Assembly: GCF_002368075.1 (NCBI RefSeq)
Contig: NZ_AP018314.1
Coordinates: 157,343-221,342 of the forward strand
DNA from: Sphaerospermopsis kisseleviana NIES-73
GTDB lineage: Bacteria > Cyanobacteriota > Cyanobacteriia > Cyanobacteriales > Nostocaceae
Length of the DNA stretch: 64,000 nt
Direction: 5' to 3'
The translations under genes and the position numbers were made by a program. Shown one piece after another: positions 10,657 through 19,418 of the stretch. Position 1 is the stretch's first letter. Each line of letters starts with the position of its first letter. The notes under the pieces were generated by a model that did not search any database, had not been told where the DNA came from, and worked only from the letters and a program-made list of their open reading frames with translations.

Positions 10657-10772
10657 ATTTACTCTCTGAGCATAGCACGACTTTAAAAAATGATCAAGAT
10701 TTTTTTTGACTGAAATTGACTAATTTTTTTGTAGTCTTTAAACTGTAGTCATTAGATCACAACCTGGTATAT

Positions 10773-11153
10773 ATGAAAGTATTGACTTTAATTGCATCTG
10801 TAGGCGCAGCAGGAATAGCAGTCTTGGGAGTGACGATGGCTACCACAAATCCACAACAGCCTAAATATGAAGAGTATGCAGTACAACGTTTGACAACTTA
10901 CTTAAAAACAGATTTTTGTCAAAAAACACCGAATTTTTTGCAAAATCTGATACAATTTAATTGCAATCAGCTGGTTGATTCCGCTCAACCGCAAATTAAA
11001 GATATTATTTCTGCCACCACAAAAAGACAGAACTATATTGTTTTTAGTCTTTATACTACTGATTTAAAAATTGATAATTTAATACCTGGTTACAAATTTG
11101 AAACAGTAGGCGCATTTGACAACTTTTATACTTATAAAGCAGAAAAGAAATAG
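10773..11153 (+). CDS. DUF4359 domain protein, probably membrane-anchored
   Basis: This 126-residue protein has an N-terminal hydrophobic segment (VLTLIASVGAAGIAVLGVTMA) acting as a signal peptide or anchor, followed by TTNPQQPKYEEYAVQRL, typical of the cyanobacterial DUF4359 family as I remember it. Two Cys residues (FCQKTP and FNCNQL) may form a disulphide outside the cytoplasm. The C-terminal half resembles the family end (YIVFSLYTTDL...YKFETVGAFDNFYTYKA). Function unknown. It is separate from its neighbours. Confidence 0.75.
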   Translation: MKVLTLIASVGAAGIAVLGVTMATTNPQQPKYEEYAVQRLTTYLKTDFCQKTPNFLQNLIQFNCNQLVDSAQPQIKDIISATTKRQNYIVFSLYTTDLKIDNLIPGYKFETVGAFDNFYTYKAEKK

Positions 11154-11255
11154 GGGATTGGTGACTGGTGATTGCTGACTGGTGACTGGGTTATTAACCT
11201 CCCTTACTTCCCCTACTTCCCCTTCCTCCCCATCTCCCTATGACTAATGACTTTT

Positions 11256-11444
11256 TCAAATATCGACATTGATATTTTCGATTTGTTTAGCTGCTTTTTC
11301 CCATAACTTGGCGTTTTCTTCATCATTCCAGTGAGTTCTGAGATTTTCTGCTTTTTTGTGGCAGATTCGTTCTAACATCTCTAAAATAGCACCTAGTGTT
11401 AGTTTGTCCACTAATTCTTCTAAAGAGTGCATAAATTCTTTCAT
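11256..11444 (-). CDS. Small conserved-looking hypothetical protein
   Basis: A 62-residue, charged, helical protein (MKEFMHSLEELVDKLTLGAI...ENINVDI). AGGAG lies a few bases before the ATG (AAGGAGTATTTATT then ATG), a good ribosome binding site that supports a real gene. No membrane segment, metal-binding motif or recognised domain is seen. It is divergent from cbiX, starting 48 bases away. I do not recognise the family; small proteins of this style are common in Nostocales. Confidence 0.6.
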   Translation of the reverse strand: MKEFMHSLEELVDKLTLGAILEMLERICHKKAENLRTHWNDEENAKLWEKAAKQIENINVDI

Positions 11445-11492
11445 AATAAATACTCCTTAACCTAAATTTTTAGTTAATCACATCGTCAGCCT

Positions 11493-12224
11493 ATGTCATC
11501 TGCTTATCTTTTAGTATCTCACGGTAGTCGTGATCCGCGTCCAAATATTGCTATGCAGCAACTAGCAAAGCTGCTCAGTCTGAAATTACCAGATAGTGAA
11601 CATTTAGTAGGGATAGCTACCCTAGAGTTAAATACTCAACCATTAAACCAGCAAATTCAAGATTTCGCGCAAAAGGCTTTAGCTTTTGGTTGCAAATGCC
11701 TAAAAATTATACCTTTATTTCTGCTACCGGGAGTTCATGTCATGTCAGATATTCCCGCAGAAGTGGAACTTGCACAAACAGCACTGGGTGAAAAGATCCA
11801 GATTGAGATTAAACCCTATTTAGGAAGTCATGGAAATTTAGCAAAACTGCTGACTTCAACAATAGCTACTATAAAAGCAGAGGCAGTAATTCTGTTAGCA
11901 CATGGTAGTCGTCGTTCTGGTTCACAACAACCAGTAGAAGATATAGCTAGGAGTTTGGCAGCAGTAACGGCTTATTGGTCTGTATCTCCCAGTTTAGAAA
12001 CAAAGATAAAAGAATTAGTAGCTGCTGGTAATCAGCAGATTGCAATTTTGCCATATTTTTTATTCGCTGGGGGAATAACTGATGCGATCGCCGAATCTTT
12101 AGAAAAGCTAAAATTAAAATTTCCTGGGGTAAAGTTGCAATTAGCACCACCTTTAGGAGTCAGCGCAGAACTAGCTGATATAATCTGGGATTTAGCAACA
12201 GAAGGGGAAAAAGTTTTTGGGTAA
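11493..12224 (+). CDS. cbiX: Sirohydrochlorin chelatase family protein (CbiX/SirB)
   Basis: CbiX-type chelatases insert Co2+ or Fe2+ into sirohydrochlorin for cobalamin or siroheme. The 243-residue protein has two CbiX modules. Each begins with the metal-binding His motif (LLVSHGSRDPRP at residues 6-17 and VILLAHGSRRSG at about 130-141), and further His residues follow (IPLFLLPGVHVMSDIP). Its stop overlaps the next gene, cobA, by 8 bases, so the two are translationally coupled in a tetrapyrrole operon. Whether iron or cobalt is inserted cannot be told from sequence. Confidence 0.88.
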   Translation: MSSAYLLVSHGSRDPRPNIAMQQLAKLLSLKLPDSEHLVGIATLELNTQPLNQQIQDFAQKALAFGCKCLKIIPLFLLPGVHVMSDIPAEVELAQTALGEKIQIEIKPYLGSHGNLAKLLTSTIATIKAEAVILLAHGSRRSGSQQPVEDIARSLAAVTAYWSVSPSLETKIKELVAAGNQQIAILPYFLFAGGITDAIAESLEKLKLKFPGVKLQLAPPLGVSAELADIIWDLATEGEKVFG

Positions 12225-12963
12225 GGTTTATTTAATCGGTGCTGGTCCTGGTGATCCTGGACTCATGACTCTCAAGGGTAAAAGTTTATTGGAATGTGCG
12301 GATGTAGTTATTTATGATGCTTTGGTAAGTCCGCCGGTTTTGGCAATGATCAATCCCCAAGCTGAAAAAATCAACGCTGGTAAGCGCATGGGGAGACATT
12401 CGCTCTTACAGGAAGAAACTACCCAACTACTCATTGAAAAAGCCCAAGATCATGAAATTGTGGTGCGGTTAAAAGGTGGCGATCCTTTTATTTTTGGGCG
12501 TGGTGGGGAAGAAATGGCAGAGTTACTAGAATCGGGAATTTCTGTAGAAGTTGTGCCGGGGATCACAGCCGGCATTGCAGCGGCGGCTTATGCTGGTATT
12601 CCCTTAACCCACCGTCTGTATAGTTCATCAGTGACATTTGTAACGGGTCACGAAGCGGCGGGTAAGTATCGACCGACTATAAAATGGCAAGCGATCGCCC
12701 AAGGTTCAGAAACAATAGTTATTTATATGGGTATCCACAATCTACCTTATATTGTGGAACAGTTGAGTTCATCTGGGTTGAGTCTAGAGACTCCAATAGG
12801 TTTGGTGAGGTGGGGAACCCGGCCAGAACAAGAAGAATTAATTGGTGAGTTAGGGACAATTGTGCAACAAGTTGAAGAGACGGGATTTAGTGCGCCAGCG
12901 ATCGCAGTCATTGGAGCAGTAGTCAAGATGCACAGTATTTTATCTAATTGTCGTCCAGTGTAA
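12217..12963 (+). CDS. cobA: Uroporphyrinogen-III C-methyltransferase
   Basis: The enzyme makes precorrin-2 from uroporphyrinogen III with two SAM molecules, the branch point to siroheme and cobalamin. The 248-residue protein has the expected SUMT motifs: KVYLIGAGPGDPGLMTLKG at the N-terminus, VVRLKGGDPFIFGRGGEE, VVPGITAGIAAAAYAGIPLTHR and a C-terminal PAIAVIGAVV. The start is TTG at 12217, overlapping the end of cbiX, and gives MGKVYLIGAGPG, which fits the family. The product is the substrate (after oxidation) of the upstream chelatase. Confidence 0.95.
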   Translation: MGKVYLIGAGPGDPGLMTLKGKSLLECADVVIYDALVSPPVLAMINPQAEKINAGKRMGRHSLLQEETTQLLIEKAQDHEIVVRLKGGDPFIFGRGGEEMAELLESGISVEVVPGITAGIAAAAYAGIPLTHRLYSSSVTFVTGHEAAGKYRPTIKWQAIAQGSETIVIYMGIHNLPYIVEQLSSSGLSLETPIGLVRWGTRPEQEELIGELGTIVQQVEETGFSAPAIAVIGAVVKMHSILSNCRPV

Positions 12964-13022
12964 TCTAGATCGAGAAAAACTTATATTTTCTACTTTCAAT
13001 CATCTACTTTCAATTATCTGCT

Positions 13023-14108
13023 TTAAATCATGTGCTGAAAAACCGTTTTCAGTAAATCACTTTGATTTAAAGGCTTAGTCAAGCAAGCTGAAGCTCTAAC
13101 GAGTTTTGCTTTAGCTTTATCTATCAAGCTGGCTTTTTCTGTCACCATAATTACAGGTGTATTTTTAAAATATGGCTGTTTCCGCAATAAAGAGCAAATT
13201 TCATAGCCATCTAAATTCGGCATCGTCACATCCAGAAAAATCATATCTGGTTTGGTATGGAAAATTTCCATCAAAGCTTTTACTGAATCTGTAACACCAA
13301 ATACAGAAAATATTTGCTCATCTAAAAAACTTTTAATAGTATTTAACACCAAAGGACTATCATCCACACAGAAAATTGTGTAATGTTTTTTGTCCTTGGG
13401 TTGGGAATAAAATCTTTGATACTTGCTGGGAGTTGGTGGTTTATTGCCAATTGGGGGCAATTGTACTTCAATTTTAGGGCGTGTCTTTGGTTCATTGTCT
13501 GGCCAAAACTGCTCCGTAGCAACTCTGACACCTGCTGAAGATTGCTGACTATACTGCCAAAATTGTTCAGGAGAAACTTTTATCCCCGCCTGGCACTTTT
13601 CCACTAATAAGCGCAGATTCAAATGACAAAACTTGGGTAAATCATCCAAAAAGGTTTCATGGATAAACTCATAACTTCCCTCTTCGATTTGCAGAAATGA
13701 ATCTAGAAATTCTAGAGCTAATTGTTCAATGAGCATTGCCGCTTGCATAGAGCTAATATATTGCTCATTCACCAACCAGCAAATAGCTAAATAATCTGGA
13801 TTGGGAATAGCCTGATTTTCCACACCTCTTTCAAAGATGCTTTGTAACTGCTCATTAATACCCCTGGGAAGAGTAGAATTTTTCTGGGTCAACCTCTGCA
13901 AGTTGCGATACAGTGGCTCAAACATCTTCTCTGAGTAACAAGCATAAATTAATTTCCCCTCTTGTACATATATTGACCAAGCCCCGGAAGTGCTAAATAC
14001 CTCTAAACAACCAGTAACCGACTTACTGGTGATTTTCTTCAACAGGGATAGAGGTTGTAGTTTTTGGAAAAATCTGTATCTACTAATAGGAAGCGTTTTC
14101 ATTAGCAT
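13023..14108 (-). CDS. PatA-like response regulator (DUF4388-type N-terminus plus receiver)
   Basis: The 361-residue protein has an N-terminal PatA/DUF4388-like domain (SVTGCLEVFSTSGAWSIYVQEGKLIYA) and a Pro/Lys-rich linker around 205-240. A C-terminal receiver domain follows: FCVDDSPLVLN acid pocket, IFLDVTMPNLDGYE phospho-acceptor Asp, VTEKASLID and CLTKPL conserved Lys. This is the layout of cyanobacterial PatA and PixG/PilG-type regulators, linked to heterocyst pattern or phototaxis pathways. No chemotaxis or pilus gene is adjacent, so the pathway is open. All receiver residues look intact. It starts at ATG 14108; ATG 14102 is an alternative. Confidence 0.85.
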   Translation of the reverse strand: MLMKTLPISRYRFFQKLQPLSLLKKITSKSVTGCLEVFSTSGAWSIYVQEGKLIYACYSEKMFEPLYRNLQRLTQKNSTLPRGINEQLQSIFERGVENQAIPNPDYLAICWLVNEQYISSMQAAMLIEQLALEFLDSFLQIEEGSYEFIHETFLDDLPKFCHLNLRLLVEKCQAGIKVSPEQFWQYSQQSSAGVRVATEQFWPDNEPKTRPKIEVQLPPIGNKPPTPSKYQRFYSQPKDKKHYTIFCVDDSPLVLNTIKSFLDEQIFSVFGVTDSVKALMEIFHTKPDMIFLDVTMPNLDGYEICSLLRKQPYFKNTPVIMVTEKASLIDKAKAKLVRASACLTKPLNQSDLLKTVFQHMI

Positions 14109-15170
14109 GGATTTGAATACAAATAAAAATTTGACATCACAATTTGTGAATCACCTGTAGAGGATTCACACCGGTCTTTTTGGACTTAATGCCAGATAAA
14201 GATAACGGTTTACATGGGAGTGAGTATAGCAAGTCTTTTCTCTAAACACACAATACCCAACACCCCACACCCCACTCACCCCTCACCTGGGCAAAAAGCA
14301 GAAATTATCTAAGCATTCCCCTATCAGCAGTCATATGGGCAAGATCCACATCCTGCACTTTTTCCATAAGGGCTGGTTGGCAATGCTCAATCTACGACAT
14401 CATTGGATGTTATAGACTTTAATTTCCCTAATAAGATAAAGGTGTAAGACATGAGAATAGCAAAGATTTAGAAGCATTAAGTTCAGAAAAGTTACACCTT
14501 CTCTATTACTTCTAATTTGTTGTATTCCAGCCTTGAATGATTATGTGGTATATGTGTAGATGCTCAGTAATTACCTACTAATTTCACGTTACTATAGATT
14601 TAACAGGGAAATAAAAAACTATTTTAAACCTAATATAAAAAATTAAAGTTAATACAAAAATTAGTAATGAAAATAGCAGTTTATCAATTGATAATTGACA
14701 ATTGACAATTGATAATTGTTTCATTCAAGGTTTAAAACCTCCCCTTTGAAGGGGAAAAAACCAAAAAAAATCCGCTTTTTCAATCCTCTGACTTTCAGGG
14801 AGAGGTCATTGTCAATTGTCCATTCTTGAAAAATACTATGTTTCACCTGATTTTGCTGATCAAACAAGATGTTTGTGCTTAAAATCAATAGTCCTTTTAA
14901 GCTAGTAAAGCTAATGACTACAAAGCAAATGTACTGTAAATTAGCTATACTATATCCCGGACTATTTCTACTCACACAGTGCTTAATTTATTCTTTTCCT
15001 CTTTCATAATTCACTATCAGGATGATTTAGGGTATTGGGGACTGGGGACTGGGGACTGGGGACTGGGTAATGGGTAATGGGTAATATTATTCCCAATCAC
15101 TAATCACCAATCACCATTCCCTGATATCAGTAGAATTTTCATATACTTAGCTGTTTAAAATTAACCAACT
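14109..15170. other. Long intergenic region with repeats
   Basis: About 1060 bases without a convincing gene. It holds a dispersed repeat (14681-14820) and, nearer the pseudouridine synthase, GGGGACT heptamers followed by GGTAATG heptamers (about 15037-15085). An 84-codon frame at 14721-14975 on the minus strand is partly made of the repeat and is not believed. The stretch 14109-14680 shows no recognisable feature. Confidence 0.5.
14681..14820. repeat. Dispersed repeat bordered by CAATTGATAATTGACAATT arrays, copy 1
   Basis: The reverse complement of this stretch matches 31861-31996. Shared blocks are the TCAATTGATAA / TTGACAATT border, GTTTTAAACCTTGAATGAAA, an AGGGG-type hairpin, TTGAAAAAGCG and ACCTCTCC. 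It probably spread as a non-coding element. Confidence 0.6.
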
Positions 15171-16091
15171 GTGACCGCTATTAATCTTTTAGTCCAAGAG
15201 AAAACTGAACGTCTGGATCGTTATCTGTCATCTGCAATACCTGATTTATCTCGTTCCCGTGTACAACAGTTAATTGAACAGGGTCATGTTCAAGTCAATG
15301 ATCAAGTTTGTACATCTAAAAAAATAAATCTCAAACTTGGCGATCGCATTTGTTTAGAAATTCCCGCAGTTCAACCGTTGGAACTGGTAGCAGAAGATAT
15401 CCCTTTAGATATTCTCTACGAAGATGAGCAATTACTCATTCTCAATAAACCCGCAGGTTTGGTAGTTCATCCAGCACCTGGTCACGCAGATGGTACATTA
15501 GTAAATGCTTTGTTGGCACATTGTCCTAATTTACCGGGAATTGGTGGTGTGCAACGTCCTGGTATTGTTCACAGATTAGATAAAGATACAACTGGAGCGA
15601 TCGCTATTGCTAAAACTGATATCGCCTATCAACACCTACAAGCACAACTACAAGCCAAAACAGCACGCCGAGAATATTTAGGGGTGGTTTACGGTGCGCC
15701 AAAAACCGAAAGCGGGACTGTAGATTTACCCATTGGTCGTCATCCCCAAGACCGCAAAAAAATGGCCATAGTCCCCATAGAAGAGGGGGGTAGGTCAGCC
15801 ATAACCCATTGGCAAGTGAAAGAAAGGCTGGGGAACTACACCTTGATCCATTTCCAGTTAGAAACAGGGCGTACTCATCAAATTCGCGTCCACAGTGCCA
15901 AAATCGGTCATCCTGTAGTCGGCGACCCTGTTTATGGTTCTGGTCGTTCTATAGGGGTAAATTTGCCCGGTCAAGCATTACACGCTTGGCGACTCAAGTT
16001 ACAGCATCCCATTTCTGGAGATTGGATTGAAGTAACCGCACCTCTGCCCCAAACCTTTACAAAGCTATTAGAAGTCCTCCGTCGTAGGTGA
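15171..16091 (+). CDS. rluD: RluA/RluD-family rRNA pseudouridine synthase
   Basis: The enzyme isomerises uridine to pseudouridine in rRNA, most likely large-subunit rRNA if truly RluD-like. The 306-residue protein has an N-terminal S4 RNA-binding domain (ERLDRYLSSAIPDLSRSRVQQLIEQG) and the catalytic domain with the hallmark GIVHRLDKDTTGA, whose Asp is the catalytic residue. LNKPAGLVVHPAPGH, LETGRTHQIRVH and a C-terminal LHAWRL complete it. The start is GTG at 15171 (GTGACCGCTATT). It lies just upstream of the phycocyanin operon, separated by a repeat tract. Confidence 0.93.
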   Translation: MTAINLLVQEKTERLDRYLSSAIPDLSRSRVQQLIEQGHVQVNDQVCTSKKINLKLGDRICLEIPAVQPLELVAEDIPLDILYEDEQLLILNKPAGLVVHPAPGHADGTLVNALLAHCPNLPGIGGVQRPGIVHRLDKDTTGAIAIAKTDIAYQHLQAQLQAKTARREYLGVVYGAPKTESGTVDLPIGRHPQDRKKMAIVPIEEGGRSAITHWQVKERLGNYTLIHFQLETGRTHQIRVHSAKIGHPVVGDPVYGSGRSIGVNLPGQALHAWRLKLQHPISGDWIEVTAPLPQTFTKLLEVLRRR

Positions 16092-16205
16092 TTGGTGATT
16101 GGTGATTAGTGATTGGGAATAATATTACCCAGTCCCCAGTCCCCAGTCCCCATTACCCAGTCCCCAGTCCCCAGTCCCCATTACCCAGTCCCCAGTCCCC
16201 ACCTC
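16092..16205. repeat. Heptamer array downstream of the pseudouridine synthase
   Basis: GGTGATT units are followed by long runs of CCCCAGT alternating with CCCATTACCCAGT blocks. The array begins almost at the stop codon of the preceding gene. Confidence 0.8.
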
Positions 16206-16210
16206 CCTGA

Positions 16211-16791
16211 AATCCCCCCTGGGAGGTTAATTTAACAGGTTCTCAACAATATTTAGAAATGTAAATTTTACATTCTTTAATATAAACTACTGGGTCTAGA
16301 TATGATCCCAAAATACCTGTAGTTGAGTATTGGTATATGGTTTCAGAATCATTAAATTAATATAAAATGTATAAAATTTCTTCTTATCTACAAACTTAAT
16401 GAAGTTTTGTAACGAAAATTAGTAACTTTTCGGGTATACACCCCTTATATGTAAAGGACTTGAGGCTTTTCTTATTACCTGATCTTATTTATTCATAAAT
16501 TGTAACAAATAAAGTCTCTATAGCAGTGTATAAACTAATCTGGAGGGGTTCAAAAACAGAGCAAAGTTAAACGAGGCAACCAATCCAATCTAGTTGGCTG
16601 GTTTCTCATAAAATTACCTCTGATTCTCATATTTCTGCCTTCAGGAAGATAGACGAGAAAATGAGAAAAGAAGTAGACAACAACTTAGCTTTGATTAACT
16701 CATTGTTTTTGAGCATCCATTCCTGATTGATAAAACAGCACCTGTTTCAATCAACACAACTCTCAACTAAGTAATTAGGAGATTAGAGTCC
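16211..16791. promoter_or_regulatory. Upstream/leader region of the phycocyanin operon
   Basis: A 580-base AT-rich region without a gene precedes cpcB. A candidate -10 box TATAAA is at 16529-16534, followed by CTGGAGGGG; no well-spaced -35 is visible, so the transcription start is not assigned. Long untranslated leaders are known for cpc operons. The ribosome binding site for cpcB is TAGGAGA about 10 bases before its ATG. Confidence 0.45.
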
Positions 16792-17313
16792 ATGACATTA
16801 GATGTATTTTCCAAGGTTGTTACTCAAGCTGACGCTAGAGGCGAATTCTTAAGCACCGAACAACTAGATGCTTTGACAGCAGTTGTAGCTGCTGGTAGCA
16901 AGCGTTTGGACGTTGTTAACCGCATCACCAGCAACGCTAAAGATATCGTTACCAACGCTGCTCGTGCTTTATTTGAAGAACAGCCCCAATTGATCGCTCC
17001 TGGCGGTAACGCTTACACCAACCGTCGCATGGCTGCTTGTCTGCGCGACATGGAAATCATCTTACGCTATGTTACCTACGCTGCATTGGCTGGTGACGCT
17101 AGTGTTCTCGATGACCGTTGCTTAAATGGCTTACGTGAAACTTACCAAGCTTTGGGTACTCCTGGTGCTTCCGTAGCTGTTGGTGTTCAAAAAATGAAAG
17201 AAGCTGCTATCAATATCGTTAACGATCCCAACGGTATCACCAAAGGTGATTGCAGTTCTTTAGTTTCTGAATTGGCAAGCTACTTCGATCGTGCTGCTGC
17301 TGCTGTTGTTTAA
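16792..17313 (+). CDS. cpcB: C-phycocyanin beta subunit
   Basis: This is the light-harvesting beta subunit of the phycobilisome rods; it forms (alpha-beta)6 discs with CpcA. The 173-residue globin-fold protein carries both phycocyanobilin cysteines, at about position 82 ([12 protein letters not shown]) and about 153 ([12 protein letters not shown]). The methylated Asn region (GGNAYTNRR) is intact. It heads the operon and has strongly biased, highly expressed-type codons. The two Cys sites distinguish it from allophycocyanin beta. Confidence 0.98.
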   Translation: MTLDVFSKVVTQADARGEFLSTEQLDALTAVVAAGSKRLDVVNRITSNAKDIVTNAARALFEEQPQLIAPGGNAYTNRRMAACLRDMEIILRYVTYAALAGDASVLDDRCLNGLRETYQALGTPGASVAVGVQKMKEAAINIVNDPNGITKGDCSSLVSELASYFDRAAAAVV

Positions 17314-17416
17314 TCAACGTTGTTTAATCAACAAGTACAAACAAGTACAAGTAGTCTACAGCTAAAAATCTAGCTATTCCAACAAGATACGAAACCAATC
17401 AAGGAGAAATTAGACC

Positions 17417-17905
17417 ATGAAAACCCCAATTACCGAAGCTATCGCATCTGCTGATACCCAAGGACGTTTCCTGAGCAACACAGAATTACAAGCTGTTAAC
17501 GGTCGTTTTGTACGTGCTGCTGCCAGCATGGAAGCTGCTCGTGGTTTGACAGCTAACGCTCAAAAGCTGATTGATGGTGCTACTAACGCCGTATACAGCA
17601 AATTTCCCTACACCACCTCTACACCAGGCGCTCAATTTGCTGCTGATGCTCGTGGTAAGTCTAAGTGCGCTCGTGACGTTGGTCACTACCTCCGCATCAT
17701 CACCTACAGCTTGGTTGCTGGTGGCACAGGTCCTTTGGATGAGTTCCTAATTGCTGGTTTGGCTGAAATCAACAGCGCATTTGATTTGTCTCCTAGCTGG
17801 TATGTTGAAGCTTTGAAATATATCAAAGGCAACCACGGTTTGAGCGGACAAGCTGCTAACGAAGCTAACACCTACATTGACTACGCTATCAACGCTCTCA
17901 GCTAG
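17417..17905 (+). CDS. cpcA: C-phycocyanin alpha subunit
   Basis: This is the partner of CpcB in rod discs. The 162-residue protein starts [20 protein letters not shown] and has the single phycocyanobilin attachment Cys at about position 84 ([14 protein letters not shown]). AAGGAGA lies upstream of the ATG. It follows cpcB by about 100 bases in the same operon. CpcE/CpcF, encoded downstream, are the heterodimeric lyase for exactly this Cys. An Ala/phycoerythrocyanin alpha identity is unlikely given the sequence and operon. Confidence 0.98.
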   Translation: MKTPITEAIASADTQGRFLSNTELQAVNGRFVRAAASMEAARGLTANAQKLIDGATNAVYSKFPYTTSTPGAQFAADARGKSKCARDVGHYLRIITYSLVAGGTGPLDEFLIAGLAEINSAFDLSPSWYVEALKYIKGNHGLSGQAANEANTYIDYAINALS

Positions 17906-17914
17906 ATAGCTTCT

Positions 17915-18038
17915 TGCCCGGAGAAGGGTACAAGTGCTGGATGAAGTTTATCCCTTTGGGGTTAAATCAGTTTTCGTGGGGAATCTCTTTTCACTCGACT
18001 AGACTGAATCACCTAGCAGTTGGATCTCGCTCCGGGCA
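17915..18038 (+). terminator. Long-range inverted repeat between cpcA and cpcC
   Basis: TGCCCGGAG (17915-17923) is complementary to CTCCGGGCA (18030-18038), right after the cpcA stop and followed by TAGTTTT. A stem closing a loop of about 106 bases could act as a partial terminator or an RNA-processing/stability element. Either would explain higher cpcBA mRNA than linker mRNA. This role is inferred from position; the base pairing is seen. Confidence 0.5.
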
Positions 18039-18055
18039 TAGTTTTATGTATGTTA

Positions 18056-18092
18056 GGTGACAGGTGACAGGTGACAAGTGACAGGTGACAGC
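18056..18092. repeat. GGTGACA heptamer tract
   Basis: Five GGTGACA-like heptamers, one with AAGTGACA, lie in the cpcA-cpcC spacer. They are the same class as the other short tandem repeats in the window. Confidence 0.7.
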
Positions 18093-18254
18093 GATAATAG
18101 TTTTCTGATCACTAAAGTTTGTATCACCAGTTAATTAATGTCCTGATTACCTTATCTGTGGCTATAGCTAACAAATAACCAACTTGATGCAACCAGCAAT
18201 TGGTTAGAAAGAGCAGTATTGCTAATCAAAATTGCTAATCAAAGGGGAAAAACA

Positions 18255-19115
18255 ATGGCAATTACAGCAGCAGCGTCTAGGCTGGGAACTGAGCCTTTTA
18301 GTGATTCACGTCGAGTTGAACTACGCCCCAAAGCCAGCCGCGAAGAAGTGGAAATGGTGATCAAAGCCGTTTATCGCCAAGTTTTAGGAAACGACTATAT
18401 TCTGGCTTCAGATCGCTTGAAGAGTGCAGAGTCACTTTTGCGTGATGGCAATTTGAGCGTGCGTGAGTTTGTGCGGAGTATAGCTAAGTCAGAACTCTAC
18501 AAATCCAAATTCTTCTATAACAGTTTCCAAACTCGGTTGATTGAACTCAACTATAAACATTTGTTGGGTCGCGCTCCTCTGAATGAGTCTGAGGTGACAT
18601 ACCACTTAGACTTATATATTAACGAGGGTTACGATGCAGAAATCGACTCTTATATAGATTCGATGGAGTATCAAAACAACTTTGGCGACAATGTTGTTCC
18701 ATATTATCGCGGGTTTGATTTTCAACCAGGACAAACATCTGCTGGTTTTACCCGGATGTTCCGTTTGTACCGTGGATATGCCAATAGTGATACTGCTCAG
18801 GTAGAAGGTAGCAAATCACGTTTGGCGAGGGAATTAGCAAGTAACAAAGCTTCCTCCGTTGTCGGTCCATCCGGTAGCAATAATAATTGGGCATTCCGTC
18901 CCACTGCGGATAACGCTCCCAAACAAAACTTAGGTAATGCTGTAGGGCAATCGGATCGCGTTTACCGAATTGAAGTAGCGGGCATACGCAATCCAGGATT
19001 CCCCAGCGTGCGCCGCAGCAGCACAACTTTCATTGTACCTTATGAGCGCCTTTTAGACAAAATGCAGCAAATTCACCGATCCGGTGGCAAAATTGTCAGC
19101 GTTATATCCACATAA
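18255..19115 (+). CDS. cpcC: Phycocyanin rod linker polypeptide (33 kDa type)
   Basis: CpcC links phycocyanin hexamers within the rods. The 286-residue protein has the N-terminal PBS linker domain ([19 protein letters not shown]...[12 protein letters not shown]) and a C-terminal CpcD-like domain ([11 protein letters not shown]...[20 protein letters not shown]). The ATG at 18255, giving [18 protein letters not shown], matches cyanobacterial CpcC and is preceded by AAGGGGAAA. An in-frame TTG at 18219 would add 12 residues with no support. Confidence 0.97.
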
Positions 19116-19165
19116 GGTAGAGTGCTGTTTGTTGGTATACCCCATCAAGAGGAGATTTAGAAGTA

Positions 19166-19408
19166 ATGTTCGGTCAAACTACACTTGGTGCTAGTAGCGT
19201 TTCTTCATCTGCAAGCCGTGTATTTCGTTATGAAGTTGTGGGCTTAAAGCAAAACCAAGAAACCGACAAAAATAATTTCAGCATTCGTCGTAGCGGTAGC
19301 GTATTTATGACCGTACCCTACAGCCGGATGACTGAAGAAATGCAGCGGATCAGCCGCTTAGGTGGCAGAATTGTCAAAATTGAACCTTTGACTGTAGCAG
19401 AATCATAA
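19166..19408 (+). CDS. cpcD: Rod-capping linker polypeptide
   Basis: CpcD (about 9 kDa) caps the distal end of phycocyanin rods and limits their length. The 80-residue protein is a single CpcD domain: RVFRYEVVGLKQNQ, SIRRSGSVFMTVPYSRM, EEMQRISRLGGRIVKIEPL. It is homologous to the C-terminal domain of CpcC just upstream. AGAGGAGA precedes the ATG. It is 50 bases downstream of cpcC and 10 bases from cpcE. Confidence 0.97.
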   Translation: MFGQTTLGASSVSSSASRVFRYEVVGLKQNQETDKNNFSIRRSGSVFMTVPYSRMTEEMQRISRLGGRIVKIEPLTVAES

Positions 19409-19418
19409 AGCCCTGGTC

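Noticed and set aside
12000-12217. Possible cobalamin riboswitch near the cbiX-cobA genes
   Set aside because: No B12-box-like sequence was found upstream of 11493; the spacer to the divergent small gene is only 48 bases.
14721-14975. 84-codon minus-strand frame
   Set aside because: Its C-terminal part is the dispersed repeat shared with 31861-31996, and the remainder lacks any family signal.
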